The translations under genes and the position numbers were made by a program. Of a stretch of 64,000 nt of DNA, positions 45,592-55,300 are shown in pieces. Under the pieces are notes generated by a model. It made no database searches. It saw only the letters and a list, made by a program, of their open reading frames with translations, and was not told where the DNA came from. The stretch spans positions 1-64,000 of the forward strand of contig NZ_AVHW01000048.1 of assembly GCF_000449425.2 (NCBI RefSeq). Direction: 5' to 3'. Every line of letters starts with the position of its first letter. The first letter of the stretch is position 1. Source of the stretch: Clostridioides difficile CD160 (GTDB taxonomy: Bacteria; Bacillota; Clostridia; Peptostreptococcales; Peptostreptococcaceae).

Positions 45592-46032
45592 ATGAACGAT
45601 AAAGAGTTATCTATTTTGTTGTTAGAAAGTATGAATAACTTTCATAATTTAATAAAAATTATTAATAATGAAAGATATAAAAAAAGCAAGATGCTTACAG
45701 AAAGACAATTTTTTGCTTTAGTAAAAATAAGAAAACATGATAAAATAGAGCTTAAAAATTTAAGTAGAGATTTGCATGTATCTACTTCTAGTTTATGTAT
45801 ACTACTTAATAAATTGGTTGAACAAGATTATGTGTATAGGGAAGAAGATAGTAGAGATAGACGAAATACATTTTATGGCATAACTAAAAATGGAGAAAAG
45901 ATATTAGATGATGAAATATTAAAGTTTGTTTCTATAATAAGTGATAAAATGGACTGCTTAGATATAGATAATAAAGATAAATTATTTGCTTCTTTAGAAG
46001 AATCCAAAAACATAATAGAACAATTATTTTAA
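45592..46032 (+). CDS. MarR family transcriptional regulator
   Basis: A 146-residue winged-helix regulator. The MarR pattern is clear: LTERQFFALVKIRKHDKIELKNLSRDLHVSTSSLCILLNKLVEQDYVYREEDSRDRRNTFYGITKNGEKIL, with the wing arginines DSRDRR. The effector and targets are unknown. The ATG at 45592 follows GAGGTGAG. The leucyl aminopeptidase gene starts 15 bases after its stop, so the two are probably one transcript. Confidence 0.87.
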   Translation: MNDKELSILLLESMNNFHNLIKIINNERYKKSKMLTERQFFALVKIRKHDKIELKNLSRDLHVSTSSLCILLNKLVEQDYVYREEDSRDRRNTFYGITKNGEKILDDEILKFVSIISDKMDCLDIDNKDKLFASLEESKNIIEQLF

Positions 46033-46047
46033 AAAGGAGAATTTAGT

Positions 46048-47499
46048 ATGAAGATAAAATGCTCTAAAGAAATATTAAAAAACCTAGAGAATGCTATAAC
46101 AGTAGTAGCAATGTTTGATGGTGAAGATGTTTCTACAACATTTGAAGAATTAAATACTGTAAGTAAAAACTTTAAAGCTAAAGAGAATAATATAGATACT
46201 GTAACATTACTTGAAAATGGTAATTTAGTAAGTATTTGTTTTGTTGGTTTTGGTAAGAGGGAGTTATTAAATAGAGAAAAAATTAGAATCATAGGTGGAA
46301 ACTTATGTAAGAAGTTAAAAAATATATTGAAAAATAAAGAATACAAGAGTAATAACATTAATATACTGAATCTTGATTTAAATAGCGATGAAATTGGTGC
46401 TTTTACAGAAGGTGTATTACTTGGAAATTATAAGTTCGATAAATATAAGACAAAAGACAAGGATTCTAAAAAAAGAGAAATTGATAATATAATTATATTT
46501 ACTGATAAGGAAGCTGAATGTCAAATTGAAAAATCAATGGTGTTAGCTAATTCAAATATAATAGCTAGAAACCTAGTCAATGAACCATCAAATATAATCT
46601 ATCCAAAAACATTAGCAATAGAAGCAATTAGACTTGGTGCAGAGTTCGGATTTAATGTTGAAGTTTATGAAGAAGAAAAAATAAAAGCATTGGGAATGGA
46701 AGCTTTTTTTGCTGTTTCAAGAGGTTCTGTTAATAAACCAAGATTTATAGTGATGCGATATTTTGGGAATAAAGAAAGTAAAGATATACTAGGATTAGTA
46801 GGTAAAGGATTGACTTATGATACAGGTGGATATTCTTTAAAATCAAATGCTTCTATGTTAGACATGAAAACAGACATGGCTGGTGCTGCAAGTGTCATAG
46901 GCGCTATGTGTGCTATATCTCAAAATAAACTAAAGAAAAATGTTATATCAGTAATAGCTGCATGTGAGAATTCTTTATCAGGAGGCTCATATAAACCTGG
47001 GGATATAATTAATTCTATGGCAAAGAAAACTATTGAAGTTTTAAATACAGATGCAGAAGGTAGACTTACATTAGCTGATGCAATATATTACATTATAAAT
47101 AATGAAAAAGCAACAAAGGTAGTTGATGTAGCTACATTAACTGGTGCTGCTTTAACATTATTGGGTAATGTTGCAACTCCTGTAGTTACAAATAATGATG
47201 AATTCTATTGTGAATTAGAAAAAGCATCTACTTTGTCTGGAGAAAGAGTATGGAAGATGCCAATTTATGATGAATTTATAGATATGATAAAAGGAGAAGA
47301 AGCAGACCTTAAAAACATAGGAGGTAAAAATGCTGGGTGTATAACAGCCGGAGCTTTTATTGGTGAATTTGTTGGTGATACTCCATGGATACATATGGAT
47401 ATCGCCGGAACAAGTACATCATCAAAATCAATTGGATACAAATCAAAGGGAGCAACAGGAGAACCTGTTAGAACTTTGTACTATTTAGCAGAAATGTAA
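46048..47499 (+). CDS. pepA: Leucyl aminopeptidase (M17 family)
   Basis: A 483-residue cytosolic hexameric aminopeptidase that releases N-terminal residues from peptides, using two metal ions. Metal and catalytic motifs are visible: VGKGLTYDTGGYSLK (lysine and aspartate ligands), MKTDMAGAA, and NTDAEGRLTLADA with the second Asp-Glu pair. The N-terminal macro-like domain is about residues 1-160. AAGGAG precedes the ATG. Relative to classical PepA the first motif has Tyr-Asp-Thr where Phe-Asp-Ser is usual, a conservative variation. It follows a MarR regulator and ends at a strong terminator. Confidence 0.9.
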   Translation: MKIKCSKEILKNLENAITVVAMFDGEDVSTTFEELNTVSKNFKAKENNIDTVTLLENGNLVSICFVGFGKRELLNREKIRIIGGNLCKKLKNILKNKEYKSNNINILNLDLNSDEIGAFTEGVLLGNYKFDKYKTKDKDSKKREIDNIIIFTDKEAECQIEKSMVLANSNIIARNLVNEPSNIIYPKTLAIEAIRLGAEFGFNVEVYEEEKIKALGMEAFFAVSRGSVNKPRFIVMRYFGNKESKDILGLVGKGLTYDTGGYSLKSNASMLDMKTDMAGAASVIGAMCAISQNKLKKNVISVIAACENSLSGGSYKPGDIINSMAKKTIEVLNTDAEGRLTLADAIYYIINNEKATKVVDVATLTGAALTLLGNVATPVVTNNDEFYCELEKASTLSGERVWKMPIYDEFIDMIKGEEADLKNIGGKNAGCITAGAFIGEFVGDTPWIHMDIAGTSTSSKSIGYKSKGATGEPVRTLYYLAEM

Positions 47500-47525
47500 A
47501 GGAACAATCATAAAATATAACTTAT

Positions 47526-47577
47526 AAAGCCACATAGATAATTTTTATATATAAGATTATCCATGTGGCTTTATTTT
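47526..47577. terminator. Terminator of marR-pepA
   Basis: A 17-base inverted repeat with one mismatch (47526-47542 with 47556-47572) is followed by ATTTTT. The convergent minus-strand gene may also use it. Confidence 0.8.
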
Positions 47578-47591
47578 TGAATTTAAATAAA

Positions 47592-48260
47592 CTATTTACT
47601 CTTTTTCTTTTTTTCAAGTATAAAAGTATCTCTATTAGATAAAAGAGCGGGTATGTACATAATACTAGTAACAAAAATAAATGTAAAAATAGCAGTTATA
47701 CTATGGCTTAAAAATCCATAATAGTATTGTGAATTTGTAAATGTGTTTAGTAAAAATATGAATGAAAAATAAATTAAACAAATAGCTAAATTATCTCTAA
47801 GTGCGTATCTGTTAACTTTAAATTTTCTAACATCGACCATATAGATGTTTGCATAAATTATCAGACACTTAGAAAAGACAAATATAAAATATATTAAGCT
47901 AGGAAATTCATAACCCAAGTTTTTAGAAAAAATGAGTTCTCCAACTGAACAAACTAAACTCCAAGAAAAAAAGATGTTAAAAAGATGATACTGTTTAAAA
48001 ACAAGTATAGCTATACACAGGTATATGCAGATATAATTAATTCCAATTGGTAAAGAGTTTAGAGTACTATAATTACCAGAAGAAATAATTAAGAATTGCT
48101 CTAAAGCCATAACTATTACCATTAATGTACAAATTATCTTCTCAACGGTGTAGCTATAAGGTAAAATATTTTTTGTTAGTTTTGGACAATAGTATAAAAA
48201 CAATCCAAATATAAAGAGGCTTACAAATTGTTCACTAGAAAAAAGAAAAATTTTAAACAT
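47592..48260 (-). CDS. Polytopic membrane protein, possibly YwaF/TIGR02206-like
   Basis: A 222-residue protein with about seven hydrophobic helices and a basic C-terminal tail (EKKKKSK). Its layout, including a short LPIGINYICIYL segment in the third helix and the VDVRKFKVNR loop, loosely recalls the YwaF family of integral membrane proteins, whose role is unknown; the match is not strong and I would not assign a function. A weak AGGAGA-like site precedes the ATG. It is a single minus-strand gene facing pepA. Confidence 0.6.
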   Translation of the reverse strand: MFKIFLFSSEQFVSLFIFGLFLYYCPKLTKNILPYSYTVEKIICTLMVIVMALEQFLIISSGNYSTLNSLPIGINYICIYLCIAILVFKQYHLFNIFFSWSLVCSVGELIFSKNLGYEFPSLIYFIFVFSKCLIIYANIYMVDVRKFKVNRYALRDNLAICLIYFSFIFLLNTFTNSQYYYGFLSHSITAIFTFIFVTSIMYIPALLSNRDTFILEKKKKSK

Positions 48261-48530
48261 ATAATATTCTCTCCTATAATAAATTTTAATATGTATCTAT
48301 ATAAATATATTCATTATCTCTCAATTTAATATATAAAAAATTTAATAATAGTTAGATTTTTTATAGAAATTTTGATAATTAAAAACATTCTATTGTTTTG
48401 TAGATATATTCTAATCATGTCAAAAAATAAAAAAATTTTTATTTACTAGAGTTTTTGGAAATAATAATAACAAATATTAGAACTAATTAACAGTTTTTGT
48501 AAGTATTTGACAATAGAGAGGGTGTAACAA

Positions 48531-48671
48531 ATGGGAATAATAGAGTCAGCATCAAAATTGGCTGAGATGGTTCATTTATTAGCTGTTGAAAAGGGGATAG
48601 ATGATATAGAAGCATGGGATGAAGCTGTGGAAGAATACAGTAAACTTTATGAAGAAAGGCGAAAGGAATAG
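48531..48671 (+). CDS. Small hypothetical protein, 46 aa
   Basis: A short reading frame with good signals: GAGAGGGTG lies 8 bases before the ATG. The product, starting MGIIESASKLAEMVHLLAVE and ending EERRKE, is acidic, fully helical in character and has no membrane segment or cysteines. I do not recognise it. A terminator hairpin follows about 80 bases later and no other gene uses it, which supports a real transcription unit. The upstream gap 48261-48530 is very AT-rich with no other gene. Confidence 0.55.
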   Translation: MGIIESASKLAEMVHLLAVEKGIDDIEAWDEAVEEYSKLYEERRKE

Positions 48672-48754
48672 GGTAATAAAAACTTGATGGTAAAAGTAAA
48701 TTTACTTAAAGAATTTTAAATTTTTATAAAAATATTAAAAATGATATAAATAAA

Positions 48755-48808
48755 AAAGATGGTATTTCAAATGTAAGTAAAAAATCATTTTGTGATACCA
48801 TCTTTAAA
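48755..48808. terminator. Terminator after the 46-aa gene
   Basis: AAAGATGGTAT (48755-48765) pairs with ATACCATCTTT (48795-48805), and the stem extends inwards with mismatches (TTTCAAATG against CATTTTGTG). Orientation-symmetric, so it may also serve the minus-strand MazG-like gene. Confidence 0.65.
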
Positions 48809-48857
48809 TATTTACTTCAATAATGTACAAGCAATAAAAATGTACAAACAATAAATC

Positions 48858-49178
48858 TTACTTATCTATATTTTTTATGTAGCCTCTTTTTTCTAACTTA
48901 CTTATATGTTCTTTGCGTATTTCATCAAGATTAATACCATATTGCTCTTCTAGCTTAAACATCATAGTAACACATGTCTGAGCTACATCCATTAGCTCCT
49001 TAGCAGTTTTCTTTATAATATCAACTTCATCTAAGTCATTATTTTCTCCACTTAGATTTCTGAATTTACCTATACATTCAGCTAATTCACCTTGTTCTTC
49101 ACCCATTTTGATAAATGTAGATTCTAGTGTTGGGTCTAAATTATTAAGTTCTGGTAAGGATATAGTTTTTAGTTTCAT
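48858..49178 (-). CDS. MazG-like nucleotide pyrophosphohydrolase family protein
   Basis: A 106-residue all-helical protein with the metal-binding pattern of the MazG/dUTPase-2 superfamily: EEQGELAE in one helix and KELMDVAQTCVTM in a later one (ExxE plus ExxxD). Such proteins hydrolyse non-canonical or excess nucleoside triphosphates to monophosphates; the exact substrate is unknown. AAGGAGC precedes the ATG. It is followed at a distance of 120 bases on the same strand by no further gene; the sirtuin gene lies upstream but with its own start region. Confidence 0.78.
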   Translation of the reverse strand: MKLKTISLPELNNLDPTLESTFIKMGEEQGELAECIGKFRNLSGENNDLDEVDIIKKTAKELMDVAQTCVTMMFKLEEQYGINLDEIRKEHISKLEKRGYIKNIDK

Positions 49179-49298
49179 AAAAAGCTCCTTTCAAGTTATT
49201 CATATTTTTACTAAAACATCATAACAAAGATAATACTAAAAATAAACTTTAAATTCAACATAAAAACTCATATATATAGTAAAAATAGTGAAATAAAT

Positions 49299-50036
49299 CT
49301 ACATTTGTCTTAATACAGCATCATATAAAACTTCTCCAATAGGCTTATTTATTACAAGAGAAGCTGATTTATCATAAACTGTATTTGCTTTATTAATAAG
49401 AGCTATATAGTTACCTTTATAATAATCTATAAAACTTGCAGCTGGATATACAGCTAATGATGTACCCCCTATGATTAGTAAGTCAGCATTACTTATAGCA
49501 GAGATTGTTTTAGTAATAACATCATTGTCGAGAGCTTCTTCATAAAGCACTACATCAGGTTTTACTATAGAACCACAGTTGTCACAGTAAGGAATATTAC
49601 CACCTAAGTTTAACATAGCTTCTAAATCAAAAAACTTACCACATTTAGTGCAATAATTTCTGTGTACAGAGCCATGTAATTCTAAAACATTTTTACTTCC
49701 AGCCATTTGATGAAGACCATCAATATTTTGAGTTATCACTGCTTTAAGCTTACCCATCTCTTCTAGTTTTGCTAAAGCTATGTGAGCATTGTTTGGCTTT
49801 GCATTAGGATATATTAATTTATCTTTATAAAATTCAAAAAAATCTTCTGGGTATCTAACAAAAAAAGTATGTGAAACTAATTGTTCAGCAGTAAATTGTT
49901 TATTAAGTTTCTGACTAAACAGTCCAGTAGAACTTCTAAAGTCTGGGATATTAGACTCAGTTGACACACCAGCTCCACCAAAAAATACTATATTGTTATG
50001 ATTAGCTATCAATTCTTTTAAGTTATTTGCATCCAT
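49299..50036 (-). CDS. cobB: NAD-dependent protein deacylase, SIR2 family
   Basis: A 245-residue sirtuin that removes acyl groups from lysines at the expense of NAD, giving nicotinamide and O-acyl-ADP-ribose. The NAD motifs GAGVSTESNIPDFRS (21-35) and TQNIDGLH (102-109), the catalytic H121 in ELHGSVH and the structural zinc cysteines C129, C132, C151 and C154 are all intact. GGAGGTG precedes the ATG. It is a single gene; no partner acetyltransferase is adjacent, though two GNAT genes lie elsewhere in the window. Confidence 0.94.
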   Translation of the reverse strand: MDANNLKELIANHNNIVFFGGAGVSTESNIPDFRSSTGLFSQKLNKQFTAEQLVSHTFFVRYPEDFFEFYKDKLIYPNAKPNNAHIALAKLEEMGKLKAVITQNIDGLHQMAGSKNVLELHGSVHRNYCTKCGKFFDLEAMLNLGGNIPYCDNCGSIVKPDVVLYEEALDNDVITKTISAISNADLLIIGGTSLAVYPAASFIDYYKGNYIALINKANTVYDKSASLVINKPIGEVLYDAVLRQM

Positions 50037-50278
50037 AGTTACACCTCCAAATTATTATATATAAATTGTACTACATATTAGGATGTTTATGTTACTTTAT
50101 TAGAACTCAGTGTTTTTAAAATAAGTTTGGTATTCTCAAAATAAATTTATGTGGTAATCACATGTAACATTACAAGTACTATAAAAAAAATCTATTTTCA
50201 TATTTAAAAAACCTATAGCTTAATAAGAAGAATAAAGAATTTATAAAAAGAATGTATACAAAATGTAAATAGACAATA
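50037..50278. other. Gene-free stretch between cobB and acd
   Basis: Together with the promoter region this gap is 314 bp. It is AT-rich, holds the minus-strand cobB start region and the plus-strand acd promoter, and shows no gene, riboswitch or strong hairpin that I can recognise. Confidence 0.5.
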
Positions 50279-50307
50279 TTTACTAAAATCACAAGTTGTC
50301 GTATAAT
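50279..50307 (+). promoter_or_regulatory. acd promoter
   Basis: TTTACT (50279-50284) and TATAAT (50302-50307) are 17 bases apart. Transcription would start near 50314, 37 bases before the GTG start. Confidence 0.6.
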
Positions 50308-50350
50308 TATATTAAAATTGTTTTAGTGTATAAGAAGGGCGGGGAAGTAC

Positions 50351-52186
50351 GTGAAGAAAAAAGCAGCGTTAGCAACATTAGCTGTATTACCCTTAAGTAT
50401 GATAAATGCACATGCTGATGGTGATGTAGGTATAGTGACTATAAATTATTTAAATGTAAGAAATGAGCCAACTGCCGAAAGTAGTATAGCCTTTGTTGCT
50501 AAGAAAGATGACAAGGTTTTGATTAAAGACTCTTCTGATGGATGGTATAAAATAAAAGCTGAATCTGGACAAGAAGGTTGGGCTTCGTCAAAATATATAG
50601 CAAAATCAAATGGTGATTCTTTAAGAACATCTACAAATAAAGAAAAACAAGTTACTTCAAATAGTTTAAATATGAGAAATGGAGCAGGTACAAGTTATAG
50701 AATAATAACTGTATTAAAAAAAGGACAAAAGGTAGAAGTAATATCAGAGAGTAATGGATGGTCTAAAATCAAATATGATGGAAGATTAGGATATGTATCT
50801 AGTTCTTATTTAGGAGATGTTTCAAACTCAACTAATAACTCAAAAACTAAACAAGTAAATACAACTTCACTAAATGTAAGAAGTGGGCCGAATACAAGTT
50901 ATGGTTTATTAGGTAAGTTACCAAAAGGAAGTAAAGTGGAAGTACTTTCAGAGAGTAATGGATGGTCTAAAATAAAGTATAATGGAAAAGATGCATATGT
51001 ATCTAGTATGTACTTATCAGATGTAAGCCAAAGTAATTCAGATAATTCTAATCAAAATAATGATAAAAAAAATACTGACAAAGTTGTAAATACAGCTTCT
51101 TTAAATGTAAGGAGTGGACCTGGTTCTACATATAGTAAGTTAGGAAAGGTTTATAAAGGAAGTAAAGTAGAAGTACTATCAGAAAGTAGTGGATGGGCTA
51201 AAATTAATTTTAATAATAAAGAAGCCTTTGTAGTAGGTAATTATTTATCCAATTCAACAGGCAATGACAATTCGAATAATGATAACTCGAATAATGATAA
51301 CTCAAATAGTAATTCTAATAATAGTGGAAATAATTCATCATCATCAGGTCAAGTAAATGGAATGTCTGGTATAAGTGGAGCTAAAATTGATTATAAATCT
51401 TTGAGTTATACTTTAGCATCTCACATAAGTAAACAAGTTGAGAAAGCAGCAGCAGGAGGAAATGTAGTAGCACCAGGAAATAGAAAAAGCACTCCAAGTC
51501 CTGAATATAGTACTTTTTCAGCCCAGAGAACAAGTTCATTTGTAAATGCAAGTTCAAGTGATATAGAGTATTATTTAAATCCTAAAAACTTTACAAATAC
51601 TACTAAAGGTATGATGCAGTTTTTGAAGATTAATAGTTATAGAGGAGGTATTTCAGAATCGAGTTTAAACTCATATCTTAATGGTCTATCTTCTAGTATC
51701 TTTAAAAATCAAGGAGCAGCATTTGTAAATGCTGCTAAGAAGTACAATATAGATGTTGTATATCTGGTATCACATGCTATGTGGGAAACTGCCTATGGCA
51801 AATCTACACTTGCACAAGGTCAGACACTAACATCTTATAAAGGACAACCTCTTAGTAAACCAGTTAAAGTATACAATTTTTTTGGAATAGGAGCAATAGA
51901 TAAAAGTGCTAATGTTTCAGGGTCAGAAGCAGCATATTCTAATGGATGGACTAGTGTAGAAGCTACTATAGATGGTTCTGCAAAGTGGATATCTCAAAAT
52001 TATATAAACAGTTCTAAATATAATCAAAATACTATTTACAAGATGAAGTGGAATTATGATTATACATGGCATCAATATGCAACTGATGTAAATTGGGCGA
52101 ATGGAATTTCTGGGATTATGGAAAATCTAATTGGTCTTTATGGAGGAGGAAGCAGTTTAGTTTTTGAGGTTCCTCAATACAAGTAA
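50351..52186 (+). CDS. acd: Autolysin with four SH3b domains and a glucosaminidase domain (Acd-like)
   Basis: A 611-residue secreted peptidoglycan hydrolase. A signal peptide (1-22, cut after AHA) is followed by four bacterial SH3 domains (about 25-92, 98-160, 168-230, 245-305), each with the Y/SLNxRxGPxxxY motif, which bind the cell wall. A Ser/Asn-rich linker (about 306-340) leads to a GH73 endo-beta-N-acetylglucosaminidase domain (about 420-605) with the catalytic glutamate likely E479 in MWETAYGKST. It starts with GTG after AAGGGCGGGG. This architecture and the position before polC fit Acd of C. difficile. The linker DNA contains a short in-frame tandem repeat (51264-51305). Confidence 0.92.
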   Translation: MKKKAALATLAVLPLSMINAHADGDVGIVTINYLNVRNEPTAESSIAFVAKKDDKVLIKDSSDGWYKIKAESGQEGWASSKYIAKSNGDSLRTSTNKEKQVTSNSLNMRNGAGTSYRIITVLKKGQKVEVISESNGWSKIKYDGRLGYVSSSYLGDVSNSTNNSKTKQVNTTSLNVRSGPNTSYGLLGKLPKGSKVEVLSESNGWSKIKYNGKDAYVSSMYLSDVSQSNSDNSNQNNDKKNTDKVVNTASLNVRSGPGSTYSKLGKVYKGSKVEVLSESSGWAKINFNNKEAFVVGNYLSNSTGNDNSNNDNSNNDNSNSNSNNSGNNSSSSGQVNGMSGISGAKIDYKSLSYTLASHISKQVEKAAAGGNVVAPGNRKSTPSPEYSTFSAQRTSSFVNASSSDIEYYLNPKNFTNTTKGMMQFLKINSYRGGISESSLNSYLNGLSSSIFKNQGAAFVNAAKKYNIDVVYLVSHAMWETAYGKSTLAQGQTLTSYKGQPLSKPVKVYNFFGIGAIDKSANVSGSEAAYSNGWTSVEATIDGSAKWISQNYINSSKYNQNTIYKMKWNYDYTWHQYATDVNWANGISGIMENLIGLYGGGSSLVFEVPQYK

Positions 52187-52204
52187 TACATAAGTAAAAA
52201 ATAC

Positions 52205-52252
52205 AGACTATGGGTAGTTTTCATTTTATTTAAATTATCTATAGTCTTTTTG
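52205..52252 (+). terminator. acd terminator
   Basis: AGACTATGGGTA (52205-52216) pairs with TATCTATAGTCT (52236-52247) with two G-T pairs, followed by TTTTTG. Confidence 0.7.
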
Positions 52253-52399
52253 TATATAATTTACAAGGTATAAAGTTAATATTAGCAAAATTTTTATGTT
52301 ATAATATTAATTCTAAGTAAAGATAAGTGAATAATAGATAGAAATAGATAAAAAGTGGTAATAATATATAAAAGATAATTTTGAGAAAGGAGGATATAC

Positions 52400-55300
52400 A
52401 TGGAAAGTATTAAGGAATATTTAGATAAGTTGGAGATTAACAATAGTGGTCTTGGAAAGCAACTTAAAGAAGTTTACATAAATAGAGTAGTTTATTTTAA
52501 AGAAGACAAGATAGTTTACTTTTACCTAACTTCTAAAGATATTGTTTCTCATGAGCTTTTAGATAAATTTAAAGAGGAATTGATGTATAAACTCGATTAC
52601 TTTAAAGATATGAGAATGAAGATAAGGTTCACTGGTTTTGAAAGAAAATCTAATAAAGATGTCATAAAAAAATATTGGAATAATATATTGTATATATTGA
52701 AGTATCTTTGTCCATCTATAGCAGGATGGTATAAACAAGTAGAATTTCTTTGTTTAGATGAAGAACTAAAAATAAAACTTCCCAAAGGTATATTTTATGA
52801 GCGATTAATGAAAAAAAATGTAATTTATGTGCTTAGAACTGTGCTTAGTGAAGAGCTAGGATTAGATTTAAATATAACAATTGAAAAGGCTGTTGATGAA
52901 AAGATAAATAAAGAGAGACTTATAAGAATTAATGATAGAGAGATGGAAGAAAAAATTAGAGCTTTAGAAATTGGAAAGATTAATAATTGTGAAGAACATG
53001 AAGAAGAAAGTTATGTCATTAAGTCTGAAGTAGATGAAAACTTAGTCTATGGAGATAATGCAAATGCCATGATTGAGAATATAGCTGAATTAAACTCATC
53101 TTCTGGAACAGTTGCAGTTGTTGGGGATATATTTGATGTTGAAACTAAGGAACTTAAAAACGGAAAAATACTTATGATAGCATCAATTACAGACTATACG
53201 AGTTCAATAAGTTGTAAACTATTTTTAACAGACACAAATAAAGATGGAGTACTTGAAAATGTTAAAAAAGGAGCATATTTAAAAATCAAAGGTGACATAG
53301 TTTATGATACATATCAAAGAGAAATTAGTATGATGATTAGTGGGATAAGAAAAGAATCTAGGCCAGAGAGAGAAGACAAATCAGAAGAAAAAAGAGTAGA
53401 ATTACATGCACATACACAAATGTCTTCTATGGATGCTATTTGTTCTGTCAAAAAGCTTGTAGAACGTGCAGCTAAATGGGGACATCCTGCTATTGCTATA
53501 ACAGACCATGGTGTCGTACAAGGATTTCCTGATGCTATGAATGCAGGTAAGGCAAATAACATAAAAATACTTTATGGAGTAGAGGGATACTTGGTTGAAG
53601 ATGATTCTCTTATTATAGAGGATGCAAATGACAAAGAACTTTCACAAACATTTGTTGTATTTGATATAGAGACAACTGGATTTTCCAATACAAATGATAA
53701 AATAACTGAAATTGGTGCTGTAAAAATAGAAAATTTTAAGATTGTAGATAGATTTAGTGAATTAATAAATCCAGAAAAAGATATTTCTTATAAAATACAA
53801 GAATTAACAGGAATAACTAATGAGCTAATAAAAGACAAGCCAACCATTGAAGAGGTTCTCCCTAAGTTTATGGAATTTGTTGGAGATAGTGTATTAGTAG
53901 CACATAATGCAGAGTTTGATACAGGATTTATATCACAAAAGTGTAGAGAACAAGGTTTATTATACAATAACAAAAAAGTAGATACTCTTATGTTGGCAAG
54001 AGTCATGTTGCCAAAATTAAAAAGACATAGATTGAATCTTGTTGCTAAAGAGCTTGGTATACCTCTTTTGAATCACCATAGAGCAGTAGATGATGCTGAG
54101 GCTACAGCACTTATATTTAATAAATTTTTACAGATACTTACAGAAAAAGGTGCAAAAACTTTAAGTGATGTAAACAATGTACTTGGGAAAATTGATTATA
54201 CAAAGCTTAGCACAAATCATATAACCTTAATAGCAAAAAATTCTGTAGGTATAAAAAACTTATATAAAATAATTTCAGATGCACATGTAAATCATTTTTT
54301 CAGAGCTCCAAGAATACTTAGAAGTGTATTGAATGAATATAAAGAGGGCTTGATAATTGGTTCAGCATGTGAAGCAGGAGTAGTTTTTCAAGCTGTAAAG
54401 AAAAATGTGCCTGATGACGAAATGAAAAAAATAATAGATTTATATGACTATATTGAAGTAATGCCTATAGATAATAATAGATTTATGATTGATAAAGGAG
54501 AAGTCAAAGACGAAGAAGAGTTAAGAGAACTTAATAGAAAGCTAATTGATACAGCTAAAAAATTTAATAAAATTCCAGTAGCCACTGGAGATGTTCATTT
54601 TTTAGATAAACATGAAGCAGTGTTAAGAAAAGTTCTTAAGTATTCTCAAGGTTTTAAGGTAGATGAAGAAGAAACTTATTTACATTTTAGAACAACAGAT
54701 GAAATGTTGGAAGAATTTGGTTATCTTGGTGAAGAATTGGCATATGAAGTTGTAGTGGAAAACAGTAATTTAATTGCTGATATGGTTGAAGATATAAAAC
54801 CTATACCAGACGATACCTATCCACCAATTATAGAAGGTTCAGATGTAGAATTAAGAGAAATGTGTTATGAAAAAGCTAGACGAATCTATGGGGAACCAAT
54901 ACCAGAAATAGTTCAAAAAAGACTAGATAGGGAATTAAATTCGATAATAAGTAATGGATATGCAGTCATGTATATTATAGCTCAGAAACTAGTTGCAAAA
55001 TCTCTTTCAGATGGTTATCTAGTTGGTTCAAGAGGTTCAGTTGGGTCGTCTTTTGCAGCGACAATGAGTGATATAACAGAAGTTAATCCTCTTCCAGCAC
55101 ACTATATTTGTGAAAATGAAGATTGTAAATATTCATTCTTTTATGAAATAGGTGAATGGGGTTCAGGAGTTGATTTACCAGATAAAGATTGCCCAAAATG
55201 TGGAAGAAAGCTTGCAAAGAATGGTCATGATATACCATTTGAAGTATTTTTGGGTTTTGAAGGTGATAAAGAGCCAGATATAGACCTAAATTTCTCTGGA

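Noticed and set aside
50400-51240. Repeated segments in acd considered as an array of DNA repeats
   Set aside because: They are diverged copies of the SH3b domain coding sequence, in frame and of protein-domain length, not a CRISPR or other non-coding array.
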